Shown piece after piece: positions 20,624-29,009 of a stretch of 64,000 nt of DNA; the first letter of the stretch is position 1; every line of letters begins with the position of its first letter. Origin of the DNA: Bordetella flabilis. GTDB taxonomy: Bacteria; Pseudomonadota; Gammaproteobacteria; Burkholderiales; Burkholderiaceae_B. Position numbers and translations under genes: made by a program. The notes under the pieces are model-generated. The model was given only the letters and a program-made list of their open reading frames with translations, was not told where the DNA came from and made no database searches. The DNA lies in assembly GCF_001676725.1 (NCBI RefSeq), contig NZ_CP016172.1, forward strand, positions 1,984,001-2,048,000, given 5' to 3'.

Positions 20624-20695
20624 GTGACTGTGTCGCAGGTTTCGGCCCCACATCGGCAAATATGACGGCCCCAGGCACAAGGTCTCCACCATGCA

Positions 20696-20747
20696 TGGAC
20701 CGCGCCTCAAAAGTTGGACGTGGATCCAAGCTTTGGGATGTTCGTCG
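20696..20747. repeat. 52-bp palindromic element (degenerate copy 2)
   Basis: Same architecture as the element at 14594-14645: 22-nt arm, 8-nt loop, 22-nt arm. Arm-to-arm identity with copy 1 is 18/22 on the left (CAAAAGTTGG conserved) and 17/22 on the right, but its own two arms pair less well than those of copy 1. No T-run follows, so it is probably no longer a terminator. Confidence 0.6.
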
Positions 20748-20870
20748 TCGCCACGTACGAATTTGCGGCGCCGGATTGTTGACCCGCCTCTATCTGGGGA
20801 TGGTGTGACCGAGACGTTGGCCCAGGCGCACAGCGGGCGAAAGTGGATGCGACGCCCTCTAGCCGGCTCA

Positions 20871-20911
20871 AATCAAAAGGGCTGGGTCCTGTGCAATACA
20901 GAACCCAGCCC
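20871..20911 (-). terminator. Rho-independent terminator of the nitroreductase gene
   Basis: On the minus strand GGGCTGGGT pairs with ACCCAGCCC around a 15-base loop and is followed by TTTTGATTTG. It lies about 90 bp beyond the stop of the nitroreductase gene and ends that transcript, and possibly any read-through from urease. Confidence 0.75.
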
Positions 20912-21002
20912 AGTCTGGCCTGGCTTTCCTGACCGTCCAATCCTACGGAGTCAGTACGGCAGGCCTTTTTTTCCCGCGGGCCCCGCGGGGCTGGCCAACT
21001 GC

Positions 21003-21602
21003 TTACTGATGCACGCGGAAGCGCAGCGCGTCGTCCATGAAGGTCTTTTCACCGAACGCGGCTTCGTTCGAACCGAACGGCATCTGCGCGCGCAGCGTCC
21101 AGCTGGCCGGAATGGACCACTCCTGCGCGACCTGCTCGTCGATGAGCGGGTTGTAGTGCTGCAGGCTGGCGCCGATGCCGGCATTGGCCAGGGTCGACCA
21201 CACCGCCAGTTGCGCCATGCCGCCTGCCTGTTCCGACCAGACCGGGAAGTTGTGCGCGTACAGCGGGAATTTTTCCTGCAGGCTCTTCACGACATCCTGG
21301 TCCTCGAAGAACAGCACCGTACCCGCGCCTGCAGCGAAGCCATCGATCTTCTTTTCCGTGGGTCCGAAGTTCTCGGGCGGCACCACCTTGCGCAGCGCCT
21401 CCTTGGTCAGGTCCCACAGCTTCTGGCTCTGGGCGCCGAACAGGATGACGGCGCGCGAGCTCTGCGAATTGAAGGACGAGGGCGTGTGCTTGATGGCTTC
21501 CTTGATGAGCGCGGTGACGGTCTCGGCCGGCACCGGCAGGTTACGGCCTAGCGAATACTGGGTGCGGCGCCGCTTCAGGGCGTCCAGAAAAGCGTTATCC
21601 AT
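21003..21602 (-). CDS. Nitroreductase family protein
   Basis: 199 residues of the FMN-dependent nitroreductase fold, subgroup of the HBN1/YdgI-like proteins: RRTQYSLGRNLP near the N-terminus carries the FMN-phosphate arginines, HTPSSFNSQSSRAVIL is the conserved Ser/Asn-rich block, and GIGASLQHYNP the second FMN contact. Such enzymes reduce nitroaromatics or act as stress-related oxidoreductases in the cytoplasm; the physiological substrate is unknown. It is downstream of ureG on the same strand with a gap of about 200 bp containing a small hairpin, so it may be separately transcribed. Confidence 0.85.
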   Translation of the reverse strand: MDNAFLDALKRRRTQYSLGRNLPVPAETVTALIKEAIKHTPSSFNSQSSRAVILFGAQSQKLWDLTKEALRKVVPPENFGPTEKKIDGFAAGAGTVLFFEDQDVVKSLQEKFPLYAHNFPVWSEQAGGMAQLAVWSTLANAGIGASLQHYNPLIDEQVAQEWSIPASWTLRAQMPFGSNEAAFGEKTFMDDALRFRVHQ

Positions 21603-21731
21603 GCGAGAAGGTCCTATGTTGATCAGCGGATCACGGTGCCCGCGCAGGTGGCGGCACCAGGCGCCTTATGATCCCATCCTTCCGCATATCGTCCCGCTGG
21701 ACCATCACGCCACGTAAGGTTTTCAGGAAAG

Positions 21732-21752
21732 TGTCAGGTAACTTCTGCCTGA
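21732..21752 (-). terminator. Small hairpin after ureG
   Basis: GTCAGG pairs with CCTGAC across a 9-base loop, followed on the minus strand by ACTTTCC. The stem is only six base pairs and the T-run is poor, so termination of the urease transcript here is possible but weak. Confidence 0.3.
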
Positions 21753-21804
21753 CCGAGGCTCAGCGCCGCGGGCGACGCGGAGGTCCCCGCAGGACGTCAT
21801 GCCA

Positions 21805-22431
21805 TCAAGCACCCAGCAAGCCGCGCTTTTCGATGAAGGACACGATCTCGGCGAGCCCTGTCCCGGCCTTCATGTCGCTCATCACGTAAGGACGCTCTCC
21901 ACGCATGCGGCGGGTGTCTTCTTCCATGATGGAAAGGGACGCTCCCACCATGGGCGCGAGGTCGGTCTTGTTGATGACCAGCAGGTCGGATTTGGTGATC
22001 CCAGGGCCGCCCTTGCGCGGGATTTTCTCGCCGCCGGCCACGTCGATCACGTATAGCGTAAGGTCGGAAAGTTCGGGACTGAACGTGGCCGCCAGATTGT
22101 CGCCGCCGGATTCGATGAAGACGATATCGGCGTCCGGGAAGCGTCCCAGCATGCGGTCCACGGCTTCCAGGTTGATGGAGGCGTCTTCGCGGATCGCCGT
22201 GTGCGGGCAGCCGCCTGTTTCCACACCCATGATGCGTTCGGCGGGAAGGGCGCCGGCCACCGTGAGCAGGCGCTGGTCTTCCTTGGTGTAGATATCGTTT
22301 GTGATGACGACCAGGTCGTAGGTCTGGCGCATCGCCTTGCACAGCATTTCAGTAAGCGTGGTCTTGCCGGAGCCGACGGGGCCGCCGATGCCGACCCGCA
22401 AGGGCGGGTTCTTCTTGGTGCGTTGCTTCAT
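21805..22431 (-). CDS. ureG: Urease accessory GTPase UreG
   Basis: 208 residues. UreG is a SIMIBI-class GTPase that drives nickel delivery to apo-urease together with UreD/H, UreF and UreE. The P-loop GGPVGSGKT is near the N-terminus, the CPH nickel-binding motif lies in [19 protein letters not shown], and the NKTDLA guanine motif is present. ATG 22431 ([17 protein letters not shown]) fits family length; the frame stays open upstream but the added sequence has no homology and overlaps ureF. It is the last gene of the urease cluster, 85 bp after ureF. Confidence 0.95.
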   Translation of the reverse strand: MKQRTKKNPPLRVGIGGPVGSGKTTLTEMLCKAMRQTYDLVVITNDIYTKEDQRLLTVAGALPAERIMGVETGGCPHTAIREDASINLEAVDRMLGRFPDADIVFIESGGDNLAATFSPELSDLTLYVIDVAGGEKIPRKGGPGITKSDLLVINKTDLAPMVGASLSIMEEDTRRMRGERPYVMSDMKAGTGLAEIVSFIEKRGLLGA

Positions 22432-22516
22432 GATCGTGGGCACGGTGTGGGGAGACGGTGTAGGAGGACGGCGGCGCTCGAATGCGGGACGCGCCATGGA
22501 GGTTTGCGCTGTGTGC

Positions 22517-23197
22517 TCAGGACCGGAACAGCCGGGAGTATTGGGTTTCGTGGCGCGCCGACAGCACGCCCAGCATGGGCGAGAACGTCGAGGCATCGGC
22601 TTCGTCGGTGTGGGCGGCGCATGCGGCGGCCGCGGCAATGCGTGCGTGCAGGCCGAACAGGATGCGCTGGCCGGCGACCTGGCCGAGCGGAACCGCCTTC
22701 AGGGCGGCGCTGACCTGGTTCTCCGCCCAACTGAACAGCCAGGCGGCAAGACAGTCTTCCAGGGTGGCCCCGGCCCGTTGGGCGGCATAGGCGTACACGG
22801 TGGGCAGGCTCAGCGGACGCATGCCGCGCAGCGCCTCGCGGCCCTGCTCGTCGCCCCAGTCCAGATCGTCCAGCAGGCGGGACAAGGACCATCCCATCTG
22901 TTCGGTCTCCTGCCGCAGTTCGGCGGACTCCCGCATCGCCAGCAGCCAGCGGTTCAGCGCCGCCACGGCGGGCATATCGTTGGCGGCCCAATGCCGAAAC
23001 TGCTGGGCCAGCAGTACGGCTTCGCCCTGCGCCATGATGTCCAGGCCTTGCGAGATCCAGTGCAGGGCCTGCTGGGCATCGGACACCAGGCCAGCTTCGA
23101 TGGCCGCCTCCAGCCCCTGCGAATAGCTGAAGGCGCCGATGGGCAGGGCCGGCGATGCCAGGTGCAGCAGGGCAATGAGCTCAGTGCTTGTGCCCAT
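22517..23197 (-). CDS. ureF: Urease accessory protein UreF
   Basis: 226 residues matching UreF, which bridges UreD and UreG in the activation complex and gates GTP hydrolysis. Seen: [20 protein letters not shown] at the N-terminus and the conserved [14 protein letters not shown] segment. ATG 23197 gives normal length and overlaps the ureE stop by 17 bp; a second candidate ATG is at 23215. The same frame is open back to 23623 across the His-codon array of ureE, reading as Met/Thr-rich text that is a frame shadow. A single frameshift in that array would fuse UreE to UreF; from memory, a fused UreEF has been reported in B. bronchiseptica. Confidence 0.92.
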   Translation of the reverse strand: MGTSTELIALLHLASPALPIGAFSYSQGLEAAIEAGLVSDAQQALHWISQGLDIMAQGEAVLLAQQFRHWAANDMPAVAALNRWLLAMRESAELRQETEQMGWSLSRLLDDLDWGDEQGREALRGMRPLSLPTVYAYAAQRAGATLEDCLAAWLFSWAENQVSAALKAVPLGQVAGQRILFGLHARIAAAAACAAHTDEADASTFSPMLGVLSARHETQYSRLFRS

Positions 23198-24056
23198 GCC
23201 GATGCGTGTGTTCATTGTCGTCGCGGCGTTCATCGTCATGCCGGTAGTCATGCCCATGCCCGTGATCGTGTTGCTGGCCCTGTGCCTTTGCATGCCCATG
23301 TCCATGCTTATGCTCGTGGTCATGCCCGTGTCCATGCTTATGTTCGTGATCGTGGCCATGTCCGTGTCCATGTCGGTGCCCATGGTCATGATCGTGTTCG
23401 TGCTCATGGCCATGCCCATGGTCATGATCGTGCCCATGCTCATGGCTGTGCGCATGATCGTGGCCGTGCGCATGATCGTGCTCGTGGCCATGGTGCCCGT
23501 GCCCGTGGTCATGGCTGTGGTCATGACCGTGGTCATGCCCATGCCGATCACGGAACGCCTGCTGCGCCAGCGCGTAATCCTCGGCGAACGTTTCGTCGTG
23601 GCCGTGCTTGTGTCCGCCGCCATAGGCTCCCGCTTCGGGTTCGAAGGGCGCTTGCAGGGAGACCACGCTCAGTCCCAGCCGCAACAGCAGGTCGCGCAGC
23701 ACGGGGTCGTGTTCCAGTTGAAGATAATCCTTGCCGACTTCCACGGGAGTATGGCGGTTGCCCAGATGGTAGGCGGCGCGCAGCAGCACATGCGGGTCCG
23801 CGCACGTGGCGCGCAGCACCGCCTGGGGCGCCGCGACCACGCGGACCAGGCCGCCGTCGTCGGCCACCAGCGCGTCGCCGTCGCGCAGGACCGTCCCGCG
23901 CGGCAGGAACAGCGCGACTTCGTCGCCATTGTCGAGTGTCGCGGCGAGGCGGCTGCGGCTGCGTGATTCGAAGGGCAATGTCAGGGTGGGGGCGCGGCGC
24001 AGCAGGGCCTTGGCAACGCCATGGCCGGGGCCCACCACTTTTTCGATACGTCTCAT
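23181..24056 (-). CDS. ureE: Urease accessory nickel chaperone UreE with very long His-rich tail
   Basis: 291 residues. Residues 1-150 are the UreE fold (peptide-binding domain, then the metal-binding domain with GNRHTPVEV and [11 protein letters not shown]). UreE dimers carry nickel to the UreDFG complex. From about residue 172 to the end the protein is a 120-residue tail with about 50 histidines, mostly HD, HG, HE and HK pairs. Known tails, such as that of Klebsiella, have around ten histidines, so this one is exceptional and may store or buffer nickel (inference). It starts 31 bp after ureC ends and its stop lies inside the ureF start region. Confidence 0.92.
   Translation of the reverse strand: MRRIEKVVGPGHGVAKALLRRAPTLTLPFESRSRSRLAATLDNGDEVALFLPRGTVLRDGDALVADDGGLVRVVAAPQAVLRATCADPHVLLRAAYHLGNRHTPVEVGKDYLQLEHDPVLRDLLLRLGLSVVSLQAPFEPEAGAYGGGHKHGHDETFAEDYALAQQAFRDRHGHDHGHDHSHDHGHGHHGHEHDHAHGHDHAHSHEHGHDHDHGHGHEHEHDHDHGHRHGHGHGHDHEHKHGHGHDHEHKHGHGHAKAQGQQHDHGHGHDYRHDDERRDDNEHTHRHGHKH
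23184..23546 (-). repeat. His-codon hexamer array in ureE
   Basis: About 360 bp built from CAT/CAC codons alternating with GAC, GGC, GAG or AAG, giving imperfect 6-bp periodicity on the minus strand. Units such as [10 protein letters not shown] recur in tandem. The array should be prone to slippage; 6-bp changes keep the frame, while 1- or 2-bp changes would alter the ureE/ureF boundary. Confidence 0.8.
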
Positions 24057-24087
24057 TCTGGACCTGGACAGGTGATGCGCCGAGCGG

Positions 24088-25791
24088 TCAGAACAGGAAG
24101 TAGCGCTGCGCCATGGGAAGCACCTTGGCCGGTTCGCATATCAGTTCCTGTCCATCCGCGACGACACGATAGGTTTCGGGGTCGACATCGATGTGCGGCT
24201 GCCAGTCGTTATGCACCATGTGCGACTTGCGTACGCCGCGGATGCCATGGACGGGCACGACGCGCTTGGCCAGGCCATACCGTGCCGCGACGCCGGCCTG
24301 GAAAGCCGACTGCGACACGAAGGTCAGGCTGCCGCGCGCCAGGGCGCCGGCGCGCGCGCCGAACATATCGCGGTAGTGTACCGGCTGGGGCGTCGGGATG
24401 GACGCGTTGGGATCGCCCATCAAGGCCGTGGTGATGATGCCGCCCTTCAGCACCATGTCCGGCTTGACGCCGAAGAAGGCCGGATCCCACAGGACCAGGT
24501 CGGCCCATTTCCCCGGTTCGACCGAACCGATCTCGTGCGACATGCCGTGGGTGATCGCCGGGTTGATGGTGTATTTGGCGATATAGCGCTTGGCGCGCGC
24601 ATTGTCCGCGCGCCCGTCGCCGGGGAGCGCCCCGCGCTGCACCTTCATTTTGTGGGCGGTCTGCCAGGTACGCAGGATCACTTCGCCGATACGTCCCATG
24701 GCCTGCGAGTCGCTCGAAATCATCGAGATGGCGCCCAGGTCCTGCAGGATGTCTTCCGCCGCGATGGTTTCGCGGCGGATGCGCGATTCTGCGAAGGCCA
24801 CGTCCTCCGCGATGGATGCGTCCAGGTGATGGCACACCATCAGCATGTCCAGATGCTCGTCGATCGTGTTGACGGTGTAGGGGCGGGTGGGATTGGTGGA
24901 AGAGGGCAGGACATTCGGCAAGCCGGCCACCTTCAGGATATCCGGCGCATGGCCGCCGCCTGCGCCCTCCGTATGGTAGGTATGGATGGCGCGGTCCTTG
25001 AAGGCGGCGATCGTCGTTTCGACGAAGCCGCCCTCGTTCAGGGTGTCGGTGTGGATGGCCACCTGCGTGTCGGTGCGTTCCGCGACGTCCAGGCAGCAAT
25101 CGATGGCCGCCGGGGTGCTGCCCCAGTCTTCGTGCAGTTTCAGGCCGATCGCGCCTGCGTCGATCTGCTCGATCAGCGCCTCGGGCTGGCTGGCGTTGCC
25201 CTTGCCTAGCAAGCCGATGTTGATGGGCCAGCCGTCGGCCGCCGCCAGCATGCGCTCGATATGCCAGGGACCCGGCGTGCAGGTGGTGGCGGCCGTGCCC
25301 GTGGCGGGGCCGGTGCCGCCGCCCAGCAGCGTGGTGAGCCCCGATGACAAGGCTTCGTCGATGATCTGCGGGCAGATGAAATGCACGTGCGAGTCGATGC
25401 CGCCCGCCGTGACGATCTTGCCTTCCCCCGCGATGATCTCGGTGCCGGGGCCGATCACGATGGTCACGCCTGGCTGGATGTCCGGATTGCCCGCTTTGCC
25501 GATGGCCTGGATGCGGCCGTCCTTCAGGCCGATGTCGGCCTTGACGATGCCCCAATGGTCCAGGATGACCGCATTGGTGATCACCGTGTCGGCGACTTCG
25601 GCACCGCGCCGTTGGGATTGGCCCATGCCGTCGCGGATGACCTTGCCGCCACCGAACTTCACTTCCTCGCCGTACACCGTGTAGTCGCGTTCGACCGCGA
25701 TCAGGAGTTCCGTATCGGCCAGGCGGATACGGTCCCCGGTGGTCGGCCCGAACATTTCCGCGTAGGCGCGGCGCCCGATTTTCACGCTCAT
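24088..25791 (-). CDS. ureC: Urease alpha subunit UreC
   Basis: 567 residues, the catalytic subunit that hydrolyses urea to ammonia and carbamate. All nickel-site residues are present, shifted by one from Klebsiella numbering: H135 and H137 (HVHF), carbamylated K218 (GLKLHEDWG), H247, H273 and D361. The flap residues C320 and H321 lie in MVCHHLD. Start ATG 25791 ([16 protein letters not shown]) has a GGGAG upstream; an upstream in-frame start at 25860 is rejected. It lies between ureB (25 bp gap) and ureE. Confidence 0.98.
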   Translation of the reverse strand: MSVKIGRRAYAEMFGPTTGDRIRLADTELLIAVERDYTVYGEEVKFGGGKVIRDGMGQSQRRGAEVADTVITNAVILDHWGIVKADIGLKDGRIQAIGKAGNPDIQPGVTIVIGPGTEIIAGEGKIVTAGGIDSHVHFICPQIIDEALSSGLTTLLGGGTGPATGTAATTCTPGPWHIERMLAAADGWPINIGLLGKGNASQPEALIEQIDAGAIGLKLHEDWGSTPAAIDCCLDVAERTDTQVAIHTDTLNEGGFVETTIAAFKDRAIHTYHTEGAGGGHAPDILKVAGLPNVLPSSTNPTRPYTVNTIDEHLDMLMVCHHLDASIAEDVAFAESRIRRETIAAEDILQDLGAISMISSDSQAMGRIGEVILRTWQTAHKMKVQRGALPGDGRADNARAKRYIAKYTINPAITHGMSHEIGSVEPGKWADLVLWDPAFFGVKPDMVLKGGIITTALMGDPNASIPTPQPVHYRDMFGARAGALARGSLTFVSQSAFQAGVAARYGLAKRVVPVHGIRGVRKSHMVHNDWQPHIDVDPETYRVVADGQELICEPAKVLPMAQRYFLF

Positions 25792-25816
25792 GGTTGTGCT
25801 CCCGTGGGCCGCCGTA

Positions 25817-26122
25817 TCACAGCTTGCCCATGACGCGGCCGGCAAAGCCGTAGACCGCACGCTCGCCCGCGAGGGCGACCAGTTCGACCGTGCGCGTCTG
25901 GCCCGGCTCGAACCGCACCGCGGTACCGGCCGTGATATTCAGGCGGAATCCGCGCGCGGCGGCGCGGTCGAAATGCAGCGCGTCGTTGACTTCGTGGAAG
26001 TGGTAATGCGATCCGACCTGGATCGGCCGGTCGCCCGTGTTGTCGACCGTGATCGTGAGCGTGGCGCGGCCCACATTCAATTCGATATCGCCGTCGTCCA
26101 CCAGCAGTTCACCAGGAATCAT
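25817..26122 (-). CDS. ureB: Urease beta subunit UreB
   Basis: 101 residues, the standard beta-subunit length. The start MIPGELL and the block [19 protein letters not shown] followed by [18 protein letters not shown] are invariant family features. It forms the (UreABC)3 core with UreA and UreC. ATG 26122 has GGGAG upstream, and the longer open frame overlapping ureJ is not used. Confidence 0.97.
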   Translation of the reverse strand: MIPGELLVDDGDIELNVGRATLTITVDNTGDRPIQVGSHYHFHEVNDALHFDRAAARGFRLNITAGTAVRFEPGQTRTVELVALAGERAVYGFAGRVMGKL

Positions 26123-26136
26123 GGGTTTCTCCCGGC

Positions 26137-26754
26137 TCAGGCGGCAAGCAATGCCAGGCCGTACGCCGCCACGCCGAGGCCCGCGATACGCGGCCACCAC
26201 GCATGGGCGCGGCGCAGCGCGACCCCGGCCGCGATGCCGGCGCCGTGAAGGCCCAGCGTTGCGACCATGAAGCCGGCAATGTAGGCCGCGGCACTGGCCG
26301 CTTCCGGCAGCTCATAGCCGTGCGCATGGCCATGGAACAGGGCGAACACGGCGGCGATGGCTGCGCCCACGCCCTCGGGCAGCCGCGCGCGCGCCGCGAC
26401 CAGCAGGCCCAGCACCAGCAGCGATGCCGCGATCATGGGTTCCACGGCTGGCAGGGGCAGGCGGGCCAGGCCCAGCAGCGCGCCGACCAGCAGGACCGCC
26501 GCGAACGACAGCGGCGCAAGCCAGACACGGCGGGCGGTCATGGCGCTCCACAGCCCGACCGCGATCATCGCGCACAGGTGGTCCGCGCCGCTCAGTGGAT
26601 GCAGAAAGCCGGCCGTGGCGCTGGACGCCATGCCGACGGCCTCGGCGAGGTGCTCATGCAGCGGGTGCGCGCCCGCGGTCCCGGCGGCCAACAGGGCCAG
26701 CACGGCGAACGGCGCTGCCAGGGCGGTGATCGATGCGCTACGTGGAGGATTCAT
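26137..26754 (-). CDS. ureJ: HupE/UreJ family nickel permease
   Basis: 205 residues, a signal-like hydrophobic start followed by about six transmembrane segments. The [12 protein letters not shown] motif and the [14 protein letters not shown] motif are the HupE/UreJ signatures, with His and Asp residues thought to bind nickel. The family imports Ni2+ through the inner membrane for hydrogenase or urease. AAAGGA precedes the ATG at 26754. The location between ureA and ureB, splitting the structural genes, is the arrangement known in Bordetella. Confidence 0.92.
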   Translation of the reverse strand: MNPPRSASITALAAPFAVLALLAAGTAGAHPLHEHLAEAVGMASSATAGFLHPLSGADHLCAMIAVGLWSAMTARRVWLAPLSFAAVLLVGALLGLARLPLPAVEPMIAASLLVLGLLVAARARLPEGVGAAIAAVFALFHGHAHGYELPEAASAAAYIAGFMVATLGLHGAGIAAGVALRRAHAWWPRIAGLGVAAYGLALLAA

Positions 26755-26770
26755 GGGTGTTCCTTTGGAT

Positions 26771-26819
26771 GCGGAATGCGGAATGCGGAATGCGGAATGC
26801 GGAATGCGGAATGCGGAAT
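26771..26819. repeat. Seven copies of a 7-bp tandem repeat (GCGGAAT)
   Basis: GCGGAAT is repeated seven times without error, followed by a partial unit (GCGG). It fills most of the 88-bp gap between ureA and ureJ and lies 17 bp from the ureJ start. Heptanucleotide arrays change copy number by slipped-strand mispairing; here that would alter the untranslated spacer inside the urease transcript. Confidence 0.95.
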
Positions 26820-26842
26820 GCGGCTGGCGCGGCTAGGCCGCG

Positions 26843-27145
26843 TCAGGCGATGGGATGATGTACGGTGACCAGCTTGGTCCCGTCGGGAAAGGTCGCTTCG
26901 ATCTGCACGTCGGGGATCATCTCCGCCACGCCTTCCATGACGTCCTCGCGCGCGAGCAGTGTGGTGCCGTAGTCCATCAGCTCGGCTACGGTCCTGCCGT
27001 CGCGCGCGCCTTCCATCAGGGCCGCGCTGATATACGCGACCGCTTCCGGATAGTTCAATTTAAGGCCGCGCGCCTTGCGCCGTTCGGCCAGCAGGGCCGC
27101 GGTGAAAATCAGCAGCTTGTCTTTCTCGCGAGGCGTCAGCTTCAT
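26843..27145 (-). CDS. ureA: Urease gamma subunit UreA
   Basis: 100 residues, the exact family length, starting [21 protein letters not shown] and ending in VHHPI. The [11 protein letters not shown] and [25 protein letters not shown] blocks are characteristic. UreA is one of the three structural subunits. Its start lies 16 bp after the ureD stop; downstream is the spacer with the heptamer array. Confidence 0.97.
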   Translation of the reverse strand: MKLTPREKDKLLIFTAALLAERRKARGLKLNYPEAVAYISAALMEGARDGRTVAELMDYGTTLLAREDVMEGVAEMIPDVQIEATFPDGTKLVTVHHPIA

Positions 27146-27161
27146 TGGGAATTCCTGGTGA

Positions 27162-28034
27162 TCATGTTGCCCAAAGGCGCAGGGGCCGGCCCGGTACGCC
27201 GTGCACCAGGGGCCGCAGGGTCAGCCACAGGGCGGCGAAGAGGCGCCGTAGCGGTTCGATATTGATGGCCACGGCGCGTACCAGCAGTACGCCGGGGGTA
27301 GGGCTGGTAGCCCCGGCTCGCAAACGATGGTCGAAGGGCAGTGTGTCCGCGAGCGATTCCGCGAGCTCCCCCGTGCAGGCCGCGCCGGCCGCCCACAGCG
27401 TGCCGTAGGCGGGAAAGCCCGCCAGGCCTTGCGGCGCCGTACGCAGCGGCGATGTGGCGTGCAGCCGCTGCCGTTCGGTCCACAGCAGGCCGCCGTCGCC
27501 GTCCAACAGCCGCATGTCCGTGCGCAGGTGGCCCGCGGCCCAGGTTTCCCCCGCGGCCTGGCGGCCCAGCAGCGCCGCGTCCCAGCCCAGCGCCGTGGCG
27601 CCCGGACACAGTTCGATGTCGATGTGCTGGTGCGCGTGGCTGTGGTCGAAGTAGATATTTTCCAGCGGCAGCCAATCCAGGCGCGCGCCCGCGCCGACGC
27701 GTATGCGCGTATGCTGGCTGGCCGGATGGAGCGGGCTGGCCTTGTACCACTTGGTGGCGCCCGGCGTGGTCAGGACACCATGCGTGGATGCGCCCAGTTC
27801 GACCTCCAGCCTCAGCGCGTCGCCGCTCGCCAGGCCCCCTGGGGGGTGCAGCAGCGTCAAATGGCAGATGCCCGATTCCGCCTCGGGGTACAGGGGTTTC
27901 TGCACCGTCAAAGGGCCGACGTGGTGGCGGCGGACCAAAACCGTGCGGCCGTGCCGGTGTGCCAATCCCAGTTGCAGGGACGCAAGCCAGCCGCCCGTGT
28001 GCGGGGCGGTGTGGACGGGCAGGGCGGCGTTCAT
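27162..28034 (-). CDS. ureD: Urease accessory protein UreD (UreH)
   Basis: 290 residues from ATG 28034 ([16 protein letters not shown]). UreD is the platform on which UreF and UreG assemble on apo-urease. Recognisable blocks are [35 protein letters not shown] and [19 protein letters not shown] at 28103 would extend it by 23 residues and also fits the predicted transcript start near 28123, so the true start is open. It is the first gene of the urease cluster and the promoter signals lie immediately upstream. Confidence 0.92.
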   Translation of the reverse strand: MNAALPVHTAPHTGGWLASLQLGLAHRHGRTVLVRRHHVGPLTVQKPLYPEAESGICHLTLLHPPGGLASGDALRLEVELGASTHGVLTTPGATKWYKASPLHPASQHTRIRVGAGARLDWLPLENIYFDHSHAHQHIDIELCPGATALGWDAALLGRQAAGETWAAGHLRTDMRLLDGDGGLLWTERQRLHATSPLRTAPQGLAGFPAYGTLWAAGAACTGELAESLADTLPFDHRLRAGATSPTPGVLLVRAVAINIEPLRRLFAALWLTLRPLVHGVPGRPLRLWAT

Positions 28035-28133
28035 ACAGCGGGCGGAGTTCCGGGTAGGGGACGGCGCGATTGCCGCCGCGGAGCGTGCCGACGCCCGGTT
28101 CAACCCGGCGCAGCTCGATACGCCTTAGTCCAA

Positions 28134-28149
28134 TGCAAAATGCGTGCCA
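28134..28149 (-). promoter_or_regulatory. Sigma-54 (-24/-12) promoter of the urease operon
   Basis: On the minus strand the text is TGGCACGCATTTTGCA, which matches the sigma-54 consensus TGGCACG-N4-TTGCW completely, including the GG and GC dinucleotides at correct spacing. The predicted transcript start is near 28123, 20 to 90 bp before the possible ureD starts. This implies RpoN-dependent transcription of ureD onward. Confidence 0.85.
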
Positions 28150-28198
28150 TATCGTCGTGAAGCGGCTCCGCCGATGGTCGGCCGCCAAGCTCCCGGCG

Positions 28199-28215
28199 CG
28201 CGCCAACCTGGTGCC
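28199..28215. promoter_or_regulatory. NtrC-like enhancer site (proximal, weaker)
   Basis: CGCGCCAACCTGGTGCC matches the E. coli NtrC consensus TGCACCAAAATGGTGCA at 12 of 17 positions, keeping the GCxCC/GGTGC half-sites. Its centre is about 84 bp upstream of the predicted sigma-54 transcript start. Confidence 0.55.
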
Positions 28216-28251
28216 GGATGCGCGCACCGGTATGGGTCGCTGGGTGGACTT

Positions 28252-28268
28252 TGCACCGAAATGGTGCG
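28252..28268. promoter_or_regulatory. NtrC-like enhancer site (distal, strong)
   Basis: TGCACCGAAATGGTGCG matches the NtrC consensus TGCACCAAAATGGTGCA at 15 of 17 positions. Its centre is about 137 bp upstream of the predicted transcript start and 53 bp (about five helical turns) from the proximal site, the same-face arrangement used by NtrC at glnA. Confidence 0.75.
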
Positions 28269-28325
28269 TACCGGGAGAGGCGCCTTCCCCGAGACGATCC
28301 GGCCGTCCGCCCTCCGCTTACGGCA

Positions 28326-29009
28326 TCACGCCGGGAGGGACGGGGCGTATTGCTCCGGGGACATGTACTTGGTATGAAACTCGACGATGCGGCGAACCAC
28401 GACCTGCGGATCATCCTCCACGATGAACAATTCCAGGTCATGCGCGCCGATCATGCCATTGCTCAGTACCGTTTTGGCGAGCCAATCCACCGCGCCCTGC
28501 CAATACTCCTTGCCCATGAGGACGATGGGGGCTGGCGGCACCTTGCCCGTCTGCACCAGCGTCAGCGCTTCGAACAGTTCGTCCAGCGTCCCGAACCCGC
28601 CGGGCAGGGCCACATACGCAAAGCTGTGCATGAAGAACGTGGCCTTGCGGGCATAGAAGTACTCGAACATCAGGCTGATGGTCTGGTAGTCGTTGTTGTT
28701 CGCCTCATGCGGAAGCACGATATTCAGGCCCACGCTGGTGCCGCCTGTCTCGAATGCGCCCTTGTTGGCCGCTTCCATGATGCCGGGCCCGCCACCGGCG
28801 ATCACCGCGAAGCCGGCTTCCGCGAGGGCGGCCGACAAGGCCACGCATTTTGCGTAGTAGGGCGAGTCGCGGCTGACGCGCGCGCTGCCGAAGATGCTGA
28901 CCGCAGGACCGAGGTCGCGCAGCTTGTCAGCCGCGGTCAGTATCTCTGACATAATCACCGGTATTTGCTTGCCGGCGGGCGTCTCCTTGCCATCTGCCTT
29001 CTTAATCAT
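28326..29009 (-). CDS. LOG family protein (TIGR00730)
   Basis: Up to 227 residues with a Rossmann-like fold. The family motif PGGFGTLDE and the GPAVSIFGSAR, GGGPGIMEAANKGA and ARKATFFMHSFAYV segments identify LOG-type nucleotide 5'-monophosphate phosphoribohydrolases (cytokinin-activating in plants and some bacteria, a general purine/stress role elsewhere). The longest start, ATG 29009, shares the sequence CATG with the divergent polA start; a shorter start at 28952 (MSEILTAADKL) would leave a normal 55-bp promoter gap. The choice cannot be settled from sequence. Confidence 0.85.
   Translation of the reverse strand: MIKKADGKETPAGKQIPVIMSEILTAADKLRDLGPAVSIFGSARVSRDSPYYAKCVALSAALAEAGFAVIAGGGPGIMEAANKGAFETGGTSVGLNIVLPHEANNNDYQTISLMFEYFYARKATFFMHSFAYVALPGGFGTLDELFEALTLVQTGKVPPAPIVLMGKEYWQGAVDWLAKTVLSNGMIGAHDLELFIVEDDPQVVVRRIVEFHTKYMSPEQYAPSLPA

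Larger units (their letters stand above)
20507..21002. other. Intergenic region upstream of the ABC-receptor operon
   Basis: About 500 bp with no plausible gene. It holds a Fur-box-like site, an AT-rich dyad, the second copy of the 52-bp palindromic element and the terminator of the nitroreductase gene, all listed separately. A 77-codon minus-strand frame (20707-20940) crosses the terminator and the palindrome and is not believed. Confidence 0.7.

Noticed and set aside
20707..20940. 77-codon minus-strand frame
   Set aside because: Crosses a terminator and a palindromic repeat, with no family resemblance.
23198..23623. Met/Thr-rich N-terminal extension of UreF
   Set aside because: It is the ureE His-codon array read in another frame; UreF homology starts only at about 23197.
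22337..24103. 588-codon plus-strand frame with His/Ala/Arg-rich text
   Set aside because: It is the complement of the ureE His array and ureF; the ure genes explain the DNA.
26771..26819. CRISPR-like array
   Set aside because: Units are 7 bp without spacers; it is a simple tandem repeat.
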